A stretch of DNA of 64,000 nt from Mortierella alpina (Eukaryota > Mortierellomycota > Mortierellomycetes > Mortierellales > Mortierellaceae). This document shows, piece by piece, positions 45,601 through 58,570 of this stretch (its first letter is position 1; every line of letters begins with the position of its first letter). The position numbers were made by a program, and so were the translations under genes. The notes under the pieces are model-generated. The model had not been told where the DNA came from and searched no databases. It saw nothing but the letters and a program-made list of their open reading frames with translations. The stretch lies in contig JANATF010000003.1 of assembly GCA_029449245.1 (NCBI GenBank), positions 3,348,001-3,412,000 of the forward strand, given 5' to 3'.

Positions 45601-48600
45601 CACCGATCCTTCCATACCAAACACAGCAATCTCTGGGTGCAGACTGCTCGCCTTCTTGAAGCTATCAGCGAACGAGTCTCCAGCGACTACTCCGTCCAGC
45701 AACTGCTTCCAGAATCCAAGCGGGAGTACCTTGCCACCTGTAGAGGATTGTCGCACAAATTGGCCCAACGATGCAGATGATGCTGCGGTAGACGGGCCAT
45801 TCTGAACGAATGCCAGGCGGGTGCTGTCCTGATCTGGACCGAGCGATCGAAGGGCTTCAATTCCCATGTTCAGACCACGCGAGCTGTCAAAATCGGCGAT
45901 GACGAGAATGGTGGTTGTTTGCGCGTCGTCTTCACCTATGAGCAGATTAATAGAGATACGCTTGAAGGCATTAGAAGTTGATCAAATGGCAAAAATATCA
46001 CAGATATGGCGATGGTACGCATGCTTACCATTTGAAATGTAGGACAAACGGTCAACAAAAGGGTTTGCTTGTCCCTGGACAAGATCGACAACCTTCAGAG
46101 GCGAATCGTCGCTGACAAAGATATAAGGGTTGCGGCGTTTGTTGACACTAGGCAAAGAGAGTAGATACTCATAGATGTTCGCGTCCTCCGCCAGGTCTCC
46201 GCGACTGAAGCGACCAGCCAGGAAAGCTATCTGCTTGGGTGCCTCGCTCATCAAGTTTTGAGCGTGGTCCTGGGACGAAAATAGGCGAGGACTTGGTGAG
46301 CAAATATCAAAACTTCGTTATCGAAAGCGGCAACTAGCCCACTTGATCTACAACCTACCTCGTTCCATGCAAAGTATTTGCCGTTGATGAAAAGTGAAGA
46401 GGTCACAATTCCGATGCGTTCCTTCATATCCTTCAAAGATGCTAGCCATGCACGGTAGGTAGAGTCGGAAGCGAGAACTTCTTCGTACGTCATCTCTGGA
46501 GTTTCGCTTGTCTTGAGTTTCGCCAACTGGGTAGCTGCTTCAAACGACTTTCGAGCAGCAGACGGAATATCGTGTCCACCTTGGACATGACTAATCAACG
46601 TCTATAGTGTTTGTCAGTAGTAGTGGGTGTCAGTCATTTTGAACGCTAGGCGCTGTCATAGGCCAAAACATTTGCAACGTGCTTGAATACGACCATTCAT
46701 ACCTTCTTCAAAAACTCGAGCCCTCCTTTGATTCCATGACGGCTAACAACGTGTCTCCAGAGCATGGCCATTTTCGCATCTGATAACGACGAAAGGGTAA
46801 AGGGTACAAGAGGTACAAGATAGAGGAGACGTAAGAATCTGGCTCTCAACTGCTTTCTAAAACGCTACCCAGCATTAGAAATCATTCGCACGCGCAACAT
46901 ACCATCGCCATCGTCAGTGTGCACAAGCGGGAGGACACCAAATCGGAACGGAACGAAACGTTGAACATAGTTTGCGGCTTCGAACGCGATGGTCTCCATA
47001 GCTCTGGGTGCGCTAAGGTCGAAAGCGAAGAGTGTGCTCACCAAGTTGCGACGCACTTGATGAAACTGTCCATAGGTTGGCTGCAAGATCTGAATGAGGT
47101 TGGGGCTCCAGTCCTTGTAACGTTGATCCGTTTCGAGGTCATTCATCCAGACGACCAAACTACCGTCCTCGGATTTGTCACGAATGTCAAAGACGCCTTC
47201 AGCTTCATCTGCTCCAGAGTCCGGGTCTTCATCAGTTCCCATATCCGTCAGCAAATCGATGGCCTTTCTGCTGGACACACCAATGGTAGCAAGAGAAGCG
47301 AGTGTTTCGCGTTCGCGGCGAATTAGGCGAATCAAGCTAATCACAATGTCGTGGCGCGAAATATGTTAGCCGTACGGTCATAGTGCGCTTTGATAAACGG
47401 GACTCAAGAGATAGTTTTCACGTACTTGAAAGGGTTCATCTTGTGATGAGGAACAGGCAGGTTGTTTAACCACACCTTGGCGCGATTGTCGCGGGTCCTC
47501 ATCATATTGTCCTGAAATCCGTCCTTAAAGGTTTCGTTCAGCGCCATCTTTGAGATCTTTCGTTGATATTTTGGAAAGTCCTGCGACACCGCGACCAGAG
47601 TTTTCAATGGGTATTCAGACTGCAAGATGAACTGAGCTGTCATCATATCCAGATCTACTCAAAGTGTATGGCAAGGAGATCCAAAATTAGACACTTCAGC
47701 AATGGGTGAGCTCACATTCCGCGGAAGGCAAACTGACCTGCAAGATCCTGCTGAGAAACTGGCTCCACAGATGGTGTCTCGTCGTCAAAGAGACCCTGTC
47801 CACCGCTGCTCCTGAGAACAGTTTGTCCAGAGGCCCCAGTGTCATCCGCGTGTCCGAGATCGCGATCATCAATGACAATATAGTCTGTGCTTTTCAAAGC
47901 AAGCTCAACACCGTATCCAGCCAAGGCTAAGTGAGGCTCTGTTGTGGAGTGGGTAGGGGGGCGGTAGCGAATGGCATACTGCAGGCCATGGTCTTTGGAT
48001 AGAAGGTCGAGGTAGTGCCTGAACTTGGCAAACTGAGAATGCTGAACGTCCGCGTACAAGATTGTGAACAAATCTGATTCCTTTCCGATCGAGACTACGT
48101 GGTCAAGATCCATAGTCGCAGGCTTGGATTTCAGCCTGTTCAATCAAAAAGAGAAGGTAGTGTTAGCTATACTGCAGAGTAAACTGAACATGATCCGCGT
48201 CGTGCCTTATGAGTGCAAGTCGTACCTTTTGACATACGCCTCCAGTCCACCTTCGACAATAGTCTTCAATTCTGACACAGAGCAGACCTGTCGGTCGTAC
48301 CAGTCAACCCAAACACTGCAGTTGGGGTCGAATCCAGACTTTGAGATCCTGTCCGGGACAATGGTCGAGTTGTAGAGGTGGTAGTGGGCCTGGATCCAGG
48401 GCGCAGCTGTGTGCATGGCAAGAGATAGCTTCAGGGTCGAGAAAGCATCGGGAGAGACGTGTCCTTGGACTTGAATCAACCCTAAGCTCTTTTCGTAAAG
48501 ATCTCGTGGCGATCTTACACTGCTCAGGAACTCTGTCTCCGTCAGTTGGCTCATCAGAGGGTGGTACGCGGTCTTGTTTTCTGCTGCGACCGCCTCTCTA

Positions 48601-48866
48601 ACGATATCATGAGGAAGCAGGCGCGACAGGGCCTTGTAAGAAACTCATACTGGCCTAGCAAGGAGATATTTTCCCGCAAAAACACGCAGATCAGACATTC
48701 GTAAGACCTCTTACAGAATCTCAAGAAGCAGAGGAGGAGCGGCCCAGGACGAGTGTATGGTAGCCTGGATAGGAGGCGAGGGAGCAAAGTCGGCCGAGGC
48801 GGCCTGGATGGCAACCAAGGCCAATGCGAGGACCGAAGTCCGCAGAGGAGCCCCGAACACGCGCAT
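42681..48866 (-). CDS. UDP-glucose:glycoprotein glucosyltransferase (UGGT)
   Basis: Seventeen exons, in frame: 48866-48715, 48597-48226, 48135-47738, 47654-47426, 47336-46903, 46779-46703, 46601-46359, 46269-46029, 45935-45505, 45421-45294, 45211-45086, 45005-44763, 44659-44078, 43956-43791, 43694-43512, 43404-43012 and 42908-42681; 1541 residues. A signal peptide ([20 protein letters not shown]) and a lumenal folding-sensor part with thioredoxin-like repeats precede the C-terminal GT24 catalytic domain: [55 protein letters not shown], then the DxD metal site VIFVDADQ (Asp1332, Asp1334) and [11 protein letters not shown]. The last residues are KDEL, an ER retrieval signal. The enzyme re-glucosylates misfolded N-glycoproteins so that calnexin can rebind them. 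Length is normal for the family. The acceptor of exon 14 is the least certain. Confidence 0.93.
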
Positions 48867-49337
48867 CGCTTTGTGGGTCAACCGGTCTTGTGTTCGTTTG
48901 TGTCTGTTCCTGATGGAGGGTATGTCCGTAGGAGGGAAATGGCAATGGAGATGGAGATGGAGACCGGGTCGAGATGTGAACGGGCGTCAGGTCAACGAAT
49001 AAGTGTGCGCGCTGAGGACGTGAAACGCAGCGATTGGAGGCTAAGGACTGCTTTCAAGGCAAAACGCATAGGGTGCCTGAGGGCATGGACGCACTGTGCA
49101 AGGATACACAGCGACACCTCATTATTCCTTCGGATAGAGCCTCGCCAAAGCAACATCCTCCGTGGCATGGTGTTGTATCGCCTGAGCAAGCGGAGTACAG
49201 TTATGTGCATGTGGGTGCCTGTCCCGTTCCAAAGGCACTTCGAAAGGCGCTGCGCAGGATATGCTTAAATAAAAAAAAAAAGGAAAAAAAAAAAGAGAAC
49301 CAGCCATCCCTTCCATCTCATCTCCACTCTGTCCGCA
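48867..49337. other. Divergent promoter, UGGT and pyridoxal kinase
   Basis: A 471-bp spacer between divergent start codons. It includes a (TGGAGA)-type short repeat near 48940-48965 and two A tracts near 49270-49293, just upstream of the kinase start. No gene seen. Confidence 0.55.
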
Positions 49338-50801
49338 ATGTTCAGTCCTCGAGTGTTAAGCATCCAATCGCACATTGTGTCCGGCTACTGTGGGAACAAA
49401 GCAGCGACTTTCCCGCTTCAGTTGCTCGGATTCGATGTTGATGTCATGAACACCGTGAGCTTCTCCAATCACACTGGTTCGTTGTAACGACTTTCATTGT
49501 GGTTTCACAGTGGCAGCATGACAGCAGTTCCTCTCATTCAACAGCAAGCTGATAGTCTAGCGCTCTCTCTTGCTGTAACAGGATACCCGTCATGGACAGG
49601 CGAAAAGGCAACTGGCGAACAACTCGCCAAGCTCTTTGACGGACTGGAGGCGAACGGTCTCGTTGAGTACACGCACATTTTGACTGGTGCGTCGCTTTTT
49701 TGCACCCCCTGCCTCCCCTGCATACAACAAGTTGATCCAGTGTACTCCACCAGATCTCGTGTAGTCCTAAAAAATTCAATGGCGATCCACTCCATCGATA
49801 GGTTATATTGGTAGTGCTCAGAATCTGACAGCTGTTACAGAGATCATTTCCCAGCTGAAGGCACAAAGCAACCCGTTCTTTGGTAACGCTCTGCGAGTCA
49901 AAGAACACCTGCGCGATGACCAGCGCCTGAGATGCAAGTCAGCCACATGGCCCAACTAATGCATGGTCGAATTTTTAGTTCTAGATCCTGTTATGGGCGA
50001 TAACGGACAACTCTACGTTCAAGCAGATGTGATTCCAATTTACAGGGAGCTTATGAAATTCGCAGGTGCCATTACACCAAACCAATTCGAAGCCGAGTAC
50101 GTGCAATGTTGGCGGATAAACCACTCCATCGCGTTGACAGCAGTATTGACCAGAGTATCTGAATTTTTAGGGTTCTCGCGGACAAAAAGATTACGGATGT
50201 AAAGTCGTGTCTAGAGGTCATTGAGATCTTACATAACGCAGGGGTAGAGCATGTTGTCCTTACCTCGGCCGCACTCTCACCACGGGATATTGCTGAGCAC
50301 ACTGCAAGGAGCCCGGCCACCAATGGATATCACAATGGCAGCCAGGAGAGCGAGCGGGTGGACGACGAGTCGATACTTTACTGCATTTGCAGTAGTAAAG
50401 TAGATCAAGAGCTCAAAGTGCATGCCATTGGATTTCCAACATACGATGGATATTTCACGGGAACAGGAGATCTCTTCTCTGCGCTTTTGGTAGCACGACT
50501 GGATGAGGCCATCCAAGAAGGGGCTCAGACAAACCCCAAGACGTCGCACGCGACTGGTCATGAAGCCAAGACGCAGTTGGGCCCGTTAGCACAGGCATGT
50601 GTCAAGGTCGTGGCGACCATGAAGGCAGTTGTTTTACGGACATATCTGGCGCAGAAAGGGGCCACAGAGGCATCGTTGGATCGCACGCAGGCGTCCTCCT
50701 CGGCGGTTATCAAGCGTTGCGAGCTTCGGCTGATCCAGAGCAAGGCGGACATTGAGCATCCAGACGAGACTGGAGTGACAGCTGTTGCACTACGAGCGTA
50801 G
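49338..50801 (+). CDS. Pyridoxal kinase
   Basis: Five exons, 49338-49476, 49582-49686, 49802-49882, 49979-50096 and 50171-50801; 357 residues. It begins [20 protein letters not shown], with the N-terminal SHV.GYVGN-like substrate segment, then [49 protein letters not shown] (metal/ATP region), ITPNQFEAE and the ATP/anion-hole motif [10 protein letters not shown]. This is the ribokinase-fold enzyme that phosphorylates pyridoxal, pyridoxine and pyridoxamine in the vitamin B6 salvage route to PLP, in the cytosol. A stretch of about 30 residues rich in Ser, Asn and Glu ([17 protein letters not shown]) is inserted before the GTGD motif. Intron 1 has an unusual GTTCGT donor, so the first junction deserves RNA support, though the protein reads cleanly across it. 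Confidence 0.92.
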
Positions 50802-51456
50802 AGAGAGGTACCGGAATACAGGGAGAGTAGAGTGAGGTTCATAGAGAGAGGGGGACCAGTCGGAAATAATATGCGCGCGGATTCGACGGGTCTCATTGGC
50901 CAGCAGTCAAAACGGCGGATTGTCTCAGCCAGCCCGCCAGAAGGGTCGCATGGACCCCGCATACCTCAGATTATGCACGAGGTCAGAGGGCCTCAAAGCC
51001 CGCTCTCGATCCGCACCCACCCTCGCCTCTCTCACTCTTCTCTCCTCTCCACCCTACCTCTCTCACACCCTATATCGACAACCCTACCCCAACCCCCCTG
51101 CTCTGACATTCGCCAAGGGCAACGATTCCCATTCAAGCCCATTCCTCTCTTCCTACGCAGCTGTTGTGCATTGACAAGGTCGCCATTCCCTTGGCCAAAG
51201 TGAATCGTCTGTCACTGTTGCTACTCGCCACTTGCCTCGATATTCTGCCAGCCAGCTTTGGCCCAGTGGGCATCCAGAGGGGTCGATACTCAATGGTACG
51301 CAGCCACGCCCGACAACATTCCTTTTAGTTTTTTTTTGTGCTGTGGGGCGAGTTACACAGGAAAACTGTTTCAGTCCATCAGTCCGTGCGGGCTTCTGTG
51401 AGAGCTGTGGCTAACTCAGCTGTTGAACTTAAACCTACAAAAAAACACAGCGGCCT
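50802..51456. other. Intergenic, kinase 3' end and GPCR promoter
   Basis: About 655 bp between two plus-strand genes, with CT/CACCC-rich segments near 51000-51100 and a T tract near 51330. No coding or RNA gene recognised. Confidence 0.55.
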
Positions 51457-54400
51457 ATGCACGCGCCTTCAACCCCGTCCGGGTTCAAGGCTGCGTCCGT
51501 TCCCTTTTCCATCGCCATGGTCTGGACAGTACTGTGCACAGAAAAGTCGAATCGTTCACAACGCCAGCTTCGTCCATCCAGCAAAACTGTTGGTCTTCTA
51601 CGCCTTATGGTGATCAGTGCTGCACTCCTGGTGTTCATGTCCAGAGGATCAGCAGCCACAACTGACACCTCCAGGATATCTGCAACAAAAAGCGCCGCGG
51701 TACCAGCTCTGTCTACCCACTGTCTCACCATACAGCACGCCGACTACGACCCACCAGTCCGCCTACCGGGCATGACTGACAAGGAATTCAATGAGACGTA
51801 CAATGGCATCCCAAACACTCTCAAGATAGGCGTCCTGCTACCTTTCACGCCCGACCCCCGATATTCGTATCGAGATCGTGTCGCTCGAGTCAGCTTTTCT
51901 GTAAGTCGGCGTGAACTCTACTCTGCACCTGTTATTTCGCTGCCCAAAAGCCAAGCGTTTGTTCATCTTTGTGGCATTCATCTAAACTTGTCTAGGTGCT
52001 TCGAATGGCTGTGAAGAATATGAATGACCGACAGACAATACCCGGTATGTAGCGCATGCAGACGAGTGCTCTCAGACTGGTGGCGATACGGACAGCTCTT
52101 ACTGACCTTAGGCATCGGATCTATTTATGGCAGGCATGAACATATCCCTCGTGCTTCGAGACAGCCAACAGCTTATACCCGGAATGAACACGTCAGGAGG
52201 AGCATCGGCAATCTCTGCAACCACGCGTCTGCTAGCACTCGAAGTACGTGCTACCACACTATCACGCATCCGTCATTAACGTTTATGATCTAGGTTCAGT
52301 ACTTGAGTCTTGCGTGAGGCTAAAGCTCTGCCTTTGCGTACCCATAGGTCGGAAGTGTCATCGGCGATGTAACCTCGGACCTAACTCAAGCAGAGGCGCT
52401 CATGACCTCTAGTATAGGAGTCCCTCAATGCTCCTTTGCATCCTGTAAAGTCTTGAGTCATGCTTCCTAGGAGGGATACCGCTTAGCTTGTTGAATCTAG
52501 CATTAACAGCAACCTCTACTGAACGACAAATAGATAATATGGACACTTCGGATTTGCTCAACTTCAAGTATCTATTTCGGACGGTGCCTGCTGTTGTTGC
52601 GTACATTCAGGCTCTCGCTGAAGTTATCGTACATTACAAATGGCAACGAGTGTCCATCTTGTATACATCAGATGTTCCGGGATTGCTAGGTAACATGTGG
52701 TTTCTACGAGCACGTTTTTGTACCCGAAGTGAGTAAAGTATATGGACTCACGCAATGCCGATCGTCACCTTCATTATTAAGGCGAGAAAATGTTTTCGAG
52801 CACACCAAGCACGGAGGGACTCGACATTGTAAAGGTTGCCATCCCTCTTCCAGATAGTGGAGAAGAGCTCACGGACGTCGCCGTTAGGCCTATACGAACC
52901 ATTGAGCAATCAGACACGCGCATCCATGTCTTGATTGCACCGAGACAATCACAGCTCGTTCTCCTGCAAATGATTAGGTGGGTCTTCACAGTATTTGAAA
53001 TATCAACACGGCTTGACACCTTGGAGTGGAGGTTTGCGATACTAAATAGGAAGTACTTTGCCTGATATGATGCAGGAGTGCCGGGCTCTTTCAGAAGGAC
53101 CATGTCTGGCTGACAGCGATCGACCTTTCCGACTCGCTCAGCCTGTTAACTAACCCACTCGATTTCAACGGCCTAATCATGGCCGATGCGTTGTGGGATT
53201 TATCTGGGGACCCGACCTATGACAAGTTTTTATCGCAATGGATGAATTTGGATCCCAAAGAGTATGCAATAATGCCTTGAGCTGTCTGATACTAGATACC
53301 GACTGACCTTGCAGATACTGATCAGTAAGCGTTATGAACTCTTCATAACAGGTACCCCTCATCTGGATATAGTCAGTTGACATGGCACGAAAGTTTCGCG
53401 TATACTTGCCTGCAAGTGATTGCCGAGGGCTACAAAGGAGTACGTTTTCATGTCAAAAGATTTCTATCCGAGTCTTTGATCTTTCATTCTGAATTGCTAA
53501 GATCATTGTCGGTTGGTCAATCCACTGTTTAGCTGGTCGAGAACGCCATGACCATTGCCAACATTACGACGCGGAATGGCATTTTATCTGACATCAAACA
53601 TGGAAGGCGAAGTCAGGATCTGACAATCGAATATCTTGGTTCGAGAGAGTATGATACTCCAGTCGGAAACTTCTCGTTGTCAAAGGAGGGCGACCCCACG
53701 CATGTGTAAGGCCTTGCGATACAATGGTTGTGCTTTTTTTTTTAAAAAAAAAATCAATATTTAAACGTCCCCTTTAACATCCCATCTGATGTGTTAGGCG
53801 AGTGTCGATATCTACTTTTCAGAACGGGAAAAGTGTCGCAAACGGGAGATATACGAATGGGGCGCTCGCAATGTTCAACCCTATCAAATTCAAGGACGGC
53901 ACGACGAGAGTTCCACTCGATGCTCCGGCTTGGGATGGTAAGAATTCTCGTTTATTCCATAGCGATAAGCACATATACGGGCGGCCATTGTCATGAGTGT
54001 TCAATCTGACAGTTTCATTTTCCATTTCATAGAACTCTTTCCGGACAATGATAACCCATTTGAGCTCGTTATGATCGTCCTCTCGACCGGTCTAATGCTT
54101 GCTATAATTTTCACCGCCGTTATTGTTTTGGTGAACCGCGAAAACATTATTATCAAATCAGCAAGGTATGGAGCCTACGATTTGTCCTTTCGACTACGAA
54201 ATGCAAGATCGGACAAAAAGCTGCTGCTCAACCCAAAAAGGTGTTAACGTTCACCTCCATGTTTTCGACACTTAGCCCCTTGTTTTGTGTCCTTGAGCTG
54301 ATTGGACTGGCTACAACCTTGTCTTGGGTCTTCTACAGAACAGATGTACCAACTGCAGGCACCTGTAAGATGGGCATGATGGTGGTCGTTGTCGGCCTGA

Positions 54401-56564
54401 CCATCAATCTATCCGCACTTGTGGTCAAGAATTATCGGATCTACAGGATTTTCAACAGCGTCACAGTCATCAATCACGCCGTTTCGAACAACTATTTGCT
54501 ACGAGTCGTTGCTCTGCCCGTCACCATCACTCTGGTATTGTCATGGTTACTTCAGAATGGAGCGTTACACCTTGGTAGTCATCAATCATTTTTTTTCCCT
54601 TCAAGCTGACCTTTTGACTTGTTTCCTCATCAAAGATCCCATGCATAGTCCAAATTGTGGTCCGCAATCTAGAGCCAAAGTTAGTGAGGACTGATAATCA
54701 AGAGTTTTGGGTGATGTGCACCTCGTCAGGAGGCGAGGGCCTTTGGATCGGCGTAATTGGCGCCACCCCTATCCTTCTCAACGTCTTTGGGATCTACCTT
54801 GCCTTCAAGACACGTAATGTAATTCGGCTCTGGAACGAAGCTCGATCTATCGCCATCACCATTTAGTAAGTCTTGGTGGCGGCGTTGGTGCTCTACAAAC
54901 ATGATCGAGTGATTCTCAGATGTTAATCGTTAATCTCTCTCACTCACACACACACACTTTCTCTTTCTCTACTTAGCATGGTATCGCTGTTCATCATTGT
55001 GGTTATCATCGTCCACACTTTTCCCAAGACGCTGTATCATGTCACGTACCATGTCACCATGGTGGCCATTTTCTTGGTGACGTTCTTGGAGTTTGCCATC
55101 CTATTCTGCCCCAAGCTCAAGAATCTTTGGCTCCAGAAGAAGGGTTTACATGTCGCTGCAGGCAGAGAGGACGACATGATGGACAGTATCCTGGGTGGGA
55201 TGACGGCCTCTTCAGGAAGACGGGGAGGGATTAGTGCTGTAGGCCGGGATGCACCTGCCTTCACCTCCGGAATGCATGAAGAGCTTATGGGCCACGACGA
55301 AAAGAGATACGGGGTAGCAGCATCGCGTATCATTGCAGGATCGGATCAAGTCTCAATGTCCTCGGCAGACATGCAGCGCAACAACCCCAATATTTCCGAC
55401 TTGATATCGTCCTATCCCTTTGGGCAGATCAACGACAACATCAACATAGAGGTCTCACCAGTCCATCACCCTACTATCTACGGATCGTCGAACCTTGTCA
55501 ACAGAGCCGGCAAGCAGGGTGATCGAGACTTTGTCATTGAAAATCTCGATTTGCCAGAGACATCGCGAAAACTGTTGCGGACCAAGCAGGCAGCGGCGGC
55601 GGGTCCAGCCCCTCTTGCAGTCACTGCACTTAAGTTGGAAGCGGCGCAGCCAAGGGCGATTGGCTATGACACCTTCGGGGGCGAACGAACCACAGCACTG
55701 CGAAATAACACTGAGTCCCAGCCTATGGGTATGCACGAGATGCTCATGGTCTCTTCAGCCACCCGACCGGCTGAATATGCAGGCGGCATGCTGACGGTCG
55801 CCAAAACCAATCCGCGCCCTTCATCCTACAATGGACAGGAGTCGCCCTTACTCCAGGATTATGTCGGTTCCAGCGTATCAGAGCAAGACCCGTACTCTCG
55901 AAAAAGTAGCGTAGGTGATATTGGTAACATTGGCTTGGGCAAGCTACGATCGGGACACCCACAGACCAGAAGTCCAAGATTCTGCTCACTTCAGCCCTAT
56001 GGAACCCCCTCAGGCGGAATCATACCTGGCTCCTTAAGATCCATCAAACAATCACTACGGGAGACAAAGATGGATTCCTACACGGTCACCGTACCGGTAC
56101 AGCGGCAGCGGTGGTATATCATGCAATTCCTAGCCCAATGGCGCATGTCAAAGATCATCTTTGTGCCGTACTCCAAAGTGTTGGTCATTGTCGATCTGGA
56201 GACTGAAAAGTCCGAAAGTCTCATTCTGCACTCGATCGAGAGAGGGTATTCACACGAGGAGTTGGAGGCCCGATTGGCAGAACGACGGTCAAGTTTGAGC
56301 ACCTTACCCGTGGTTCTAGCGGATAGCATCGATGCGCTGGCAGCGCCTGTACGACCGTCCTTGACCACAGAATCCACTGCCACCAAAGTCGCCGCGATCA
56401 CCTTACCCAACACATACCAAACCAGTCCTGCTGGTACTTCATCATTATCATCTGCGGACCTACGCAACCGCCGGCGAAGTTCCTTTGATGGCCTGGCCAT
56501 TATCGGAACGGCCTCGGACGAAGCCGTCTCCCCACCTTCCGAGAATACCACGACAATTCCGACC

Positions 56565-56604
<40 letters not shown>

Positions 56605-58412
56605 ACTCTTCAGAGGCGGTACTCGAAGACTTGAATCGGCGGCGGCAGCAGCAGCAGAGGAAGGACAAGGAGCCCAAGTCGCGTCTCAACAGGTTTGCAG
56701 CTATCTCACGCCTGAGTAGCGTGAGACACATGTCCTTTAACCTAGGACTCGATGCCCGTAATATGGATGGAGTGAATGAGAGCACTGAGGAGGCAGGCAT
56801 CGATGGATTGGCAGAAGTCTACATGAGCGACTATGTTATCCGAGTCATCTCGATCCACAACGAGTGCTGGCGAGTCCAGCTACCGGACCAGGACACTATG
56901 GACCGGTGGATCGAGATCGGGCAGCAGATCAAGGACGAGAACTGGATCACTCGGCCATTGAATAACCCGCTCACTGCTGCCCCAACGCGGAGGAACAACT
57001 CCATCTCAACCGTGACCAACAATGTAGAAGGCCGAAACGGCTCAGACGGCTTTGCCTTGCGTCGTGGTTCCCTTGGTGTTGATACTCGCCCAACAAGACC
57101 TTTACGAGAGAATAATAGCAGCGGTGGACTTCATCCACTGCAGTCTACGAACGGCAGCCATTTTGCTCCCCCCTCGGTTGAAGTTGGTCCGCAGCTACCA
57201 TTGGAGCAGCTGGACAAGTCTAAGAGTCAGGGAGGAGGCTCTACAGAATCGATCGAGGGATCCAACGACCCTGAACGGGCCAAGATGCGCAGACAGGCTG
57301 CACTCCTGAACCAGCAGCTAAAAGATTCTCGTAGGTATGCGCCATTGCGCGGGCTCATCGCTGGCGGAGGTTTAGGTGAGAAAAGGTCCAGGTCGCCTGC
57401 TAGCATTGGCCCTGGTGGCCGACCCAGCTCGCCTCTCGTGCGAAATGTGCTTTATCGTAGGCCTTCGTCGGTCACTGGCCTCAGAACTACGAGTGAACCC
57501 AAGACGTCACCACCGTCAGGTCTACGCGATGTGGTTAGTGAACGTCCAAAGTCAAGCAGCTCAGTGAACCGAGTCTCTGAGGTGGAGCGCGGCAGCGAAG
57601 ATGAAGAAGCACTTGATAATGCAGCAGCTGCTGCAGGTGGAGGCAGCACGCGAGAGTTTGCCAACATTAAGGACGTGCTCGCCGAGAGCAACGTCGCGTA
57701 CGATCAAAGCCAGTATGCGGTCTATGACGACATGGAGCCTGGACATGAGCACAAAAGTCACCGCTTCTTCAACAACCTGCAGTACAACTACGACCGCAGG
57801 AGGCTCGGCCATGAGGACTCGGCCCTGTTCCCTCAGAGTCCAGAGTGGCACCTGACCACGTTCGAGTTGGAAGCCATGGATGCCGAGCGCAGCCGTCAAG
57901 CAGGTGACAGTGGCACCTGTGGTCAAGATCAAGATATGACCGCCACGGAGGGTTCTGCCAGTGATGGTGCCATTGGCGAACGTCCAAACCCTGGCGATCA
58001 AGTCCAGCACCTTTCAGACCCTGGAGTACCCTTGGTGGTGGACAACAAAGACGTGATGGTTGAGGATACAGCGCGACCGTTGAGTGCGCCTCCTGCTTCC
58101 GCTCCAGGTCCTACGAGTGAATCGCCAGTAGTAGTAGCAAGGCCAGCATCGCCTTCACCCAGATCACCCAGATCACCCAGATCACCCAACAAGCACACCA
58201 CAGGCGAAGGTCAAGAGCACGCAGAAGCCCAGCTGCGGAAACAACCCCTCTTCCCACCGCATTTTGCCCGTTTCCAGTCGTTGTCACCCTCGATGATGCA
58301 CCTTCCACCACTGACGCTGAAGAATATTAACGATGGGATCCTGGAGGAACCGAGCGCAGAGCCAGAGCCATTGGAAAACAGTGGAGACGCGGCTGTTGAC
58401 AATCAACTATAG
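51457..58412 (+). CDS. Class C (GABA-B-like) G-protein-coupled receptor with giant tail
   Basis: Fourteen exons: 51457-51900, 51996-52044, 52134-52243, 52348-52444, 52501-52689, 52782-52977, 53076-53261, 53352-53439, 53533-53705, 53798-53937, 54033-54165, 54276-54534, 54636-54865 and 54977-58412; 1909 residues. After a signal-anchor (LLRLMVISAALLVFMSRGSA) comes a periplasmic-binding/Venus-flytrap ligand domain (LKIGVLLPFTPDPRY, MAVKNMNDRQTIPG, LVLRDSQQLIPG, KWQRVSILYTSDV). The seven-helix part spans about residues 558-830 (ELVMIVLSTGLMLAIIFTAV, FCVLELIGLATTLSWVFYR, VVKNYRIYRIF, FWVMCTSSGGEGLWIGVIGA), typical of 7TM_3 receptors. The cytoplasmic tail exceeds 1050 residues and carries a possible split PH-like domain (VPVQRQRWYIMQFLAQW near 1140; VIRVISIHNECWRVQL near 1385) and polyAla from CAG/GCA repeats near 1295-1307. 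Ligand unknown. Initiation at the downstream ATG 51517 is possible. Confidence 0.88.
56566..56601 (+). repeat. GCA trinucleotide run (polyAla) in GPCR tail
   Basis: Twelve or so consecutive GCA codons inserted between the two halves of the possible PH-like domain in the receptor tail. Likely length-variable. Confidence 0.85.
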
Positions 58413-58570
58413 AACAAACACGTAAAATACTATAAACAAACTTTGAACGCAGTGTATATTTTTGTGCGATTAAAGCCGTGAAGAGTGATGGTATGATGAA
58501 GAAGGGTAAAAGGAGAAAGGTTTAAGAAATAGGACCAGCCCGCTAAATGTTTATGGGTCGATTGTGTCGT
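58413..58570. other. Convergent 3' region of GPCR and AIR-like genes
   Basis: A 158-bp spacer between two stop codons on opposite strands, presumably shared 3' UTR sequence. Nothing else seen. Confidence 0.6.
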
